A stretch of DNA of 5,335 nucleotides from an uncultured Bacteroidales bacterium (GTDB lineage Bacteria; Bacteroidota; Bacteroidia; Bacteroidales; Paludibacteraceae): the NCBI GenBank assembly GCA_903912795.1, contig CAIWIS010000626.1, positions 1 through 5,335 of the forward strand, read 5' to 3'. The notes under the pieces were generated by a model. That model did no database searches and was not told the DNA's origin. It was given only the letters and a program-made list of their open reading frames with translations. The translations under genes and the position numbers were made by a program. Shown in pieces: positions 4,443-5,335 of the stretch (positions within the stretch are counted from its first letter, which is position 1; each line of letters opens with the position of its first letter).

Positions 4443-5335
4443 CTGGTTTTTATTTGTTGTAATGTTCGTTTTTGTTTGTCAACTCACTGTAGCGCAAAAC
4501 AACACCAATTCGCCATATACTTTATATGGCTACGGCGATATAAGTGATAATTATTCGGGCGAACAACGTGCAATGGGTGGAACCGCCATTGGAGCACGAT
4601 CCAAAACATCGATTAACACCGTAAATCCGGCCTCGTACAGCGCTGTTGACACTATGACTTTTATGTTCGACATGGGCGTATCAGTTTTAGGTTCTAGGTT
4701 TAGTTATAACAACAATGCAAATACAAAAATAAACTCAAACCTCGAATACATAACAATGCAATTTCCGCTTTGGAAAAACAGTGGTTTCAGTATGGGAGTT
4801 TTGCCTTACTCGTTTACAGGTTACAATTTTTCGACAACTGAGAAGTTACCTGCAAACATTTACCCAGACACGGTTACCGCCACAAGGCTTTTTTACGGTC
4901 AAGGTGGGATAAGTCAGGTATATACGGGTATAGCTTTCAAGCTTTTTGACCATTTATCATTAGGAGTAAACGCTTATTATATGTTTGGCAATAATCAAAA
5001 CAGCCGACAGTTGCTGTTTGATAAATCTGGTTTTCAAGGATCATATCAAATGGATTCCATTAAAGTGAATAGTTTCCGATTTCGATATGGATTGCAATAC
5101 AGCCAGTTATTTAATAAAAAACACGATGTAACCATAGGTGCTTTTTACGAAATGAAAACAAAATTAAATGCTGATTATTCGCAGTCCACTGGTAGTGTTA
5201 TTGATACTCCTACTCCATACAGTTCGGTTTTGTCAACCTTTGAATTGCCTGAATCGTATGGAATAGGTATTAATTACAATTACAACAAACAACTAACCAT
5301 TGGAGCAGACTACAGCATGCAAAAATGGGGAAACA
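4429..5335 (+). CDS. FadL-like outer membrane beta-barrel protein of Bacteroidota (3'-truncated by window edge)
   Basis: The frame stays open from ATG 4429 to the window end, giving 302 visible codons. Residues 1-22 form a type I signal peptide (MLKNNW, a hydrophobic core, then TVA) with probable cleavage after A22 (codon 4492-4494). C17 is not in a lipobox. An in-frame ATG at 4462 would remove the basic N-terminal residue and most of the signal, so 4429 is preferred even though it overlaps coaX by 14 bases. The mature protein begins with SPYTLYGYGDI (28-38), RAMGGTAIG (47-55) and VNPASYSAVD (65-74), a pattern I associate with FadL/OMPP1-like or PorV-like barrels of Bacteroidota. Alternating aromatic and polar strands with Gly/Asn turns follow throughout. 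It should sit in the outer membrane, perhaps as a channel for hydrophobic compounds; the substrate is unknown. From memory, Bacteroidales often place such a gene after coaX and before lptC, which lies beyond this window. Confidence 0.85.
   Translation, partial: MLKNNWFLFVVMFVFVCQLTVAQNNTNSPYTLYGYGDISDNYSGEQRAMGGTAIGARSKTSINTVNPASYSAVDTMTFMFDMGVSVLGSRFSYNNNANTKINSNLEYITMQFPLWKNSGFSMGVLPYSFTGYNFSTTEKLPANIYPDTVTATRLFYGQGGISQVYTGIAFKLFDHLSLGVNAYYMFGNNQNSRQLLFDKSGFQGSYQMDSIKVNSFRFRYGLQYSQLFNKKHDVTIGAFYEMKTKLNADYSQSTGSVIDTPTPYSSVLSTFELPESYGIGINYNYNKQLTIGADYSMQKWGN

Noticed and set aside
1..5335. Mobile element, CRISPR array, tRNA/rRNA or defence system
   Set aside because: I found no transposase or integrase motif, regularly spaced direct repeats, cloverleaf-like segments or toxin/nuclease motifs; gene content is housekeeping plus envelope proteins.

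Overview
The window looks like ordinary chromosomal DNA of a Bacteroidota (Bacteroidetes) bacterium, most likely from the Bacteroidales/Marinilabiliales side, although the exact lineage cannot be fixed from sequence alone. Three things point there: the AT-rich composition; start codons with no clear Shine-Dalgarno sequence; and repeated matches to the Bacteroidota promoter core TAnnTTTG, usually followed by CA. The encoded proteins agree: a MetY-like enzyme with the SSTKYISGGATSLGG active-site loop, a tiny SCAPK-type lipoprotein, a long-form HisG, a type III pantothenate kinase, and a FadL-like outer membrane protein beginning SPYTLYGYGD.

All genes lie on the + strand. Positions 1-735 are the C-terminal part of a PLP-dependent Cys/Met-metabolism enzyme (O-acetylhomoserine sulfhydrylase-like). 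Six bases later comes a 190-residue protein of unknown function (742-1314), then dapA (1351-2235). A 271-base AT-rich spacer follows, ending in the best promoter of the window (TTTG, 21 bases, TAATTTTG). It drives a 52-residue lipoprotein (2507-2665) made largely of a repeated AVVDT unit. Three successive perfect stem-loops follow, the last being a textbook intrinsic terminator (2714-2745). Then come hisG (2814-3665) and coaX (3699-4442). An outer membrane beta-barrel protein starts 14 bases inside the end of coaX and runs off the right edge.

Functionally this is core biosynthesis (methionine/cysteine, lysine/diaminopimelate, histidine, coenzyme A) plus two cell-envelope proteins. The genes do not form one pathway. 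The first three may be co-transcribed, the lipoprotein is its own transcription unit, and hisG-coaX-OMP may form a third unit, possibly with internal promoters. I see no mobile element, CRISPR array, tRNA, rRNA or defence system, and no convincing new multi-gene system. The items most worth a second look are the lipoprotein unit with its structured 3' end, a perfect 11-bp inverted repeat inside coaX, the unknown gene before dapA, and hisG apparently detached from other his genes.
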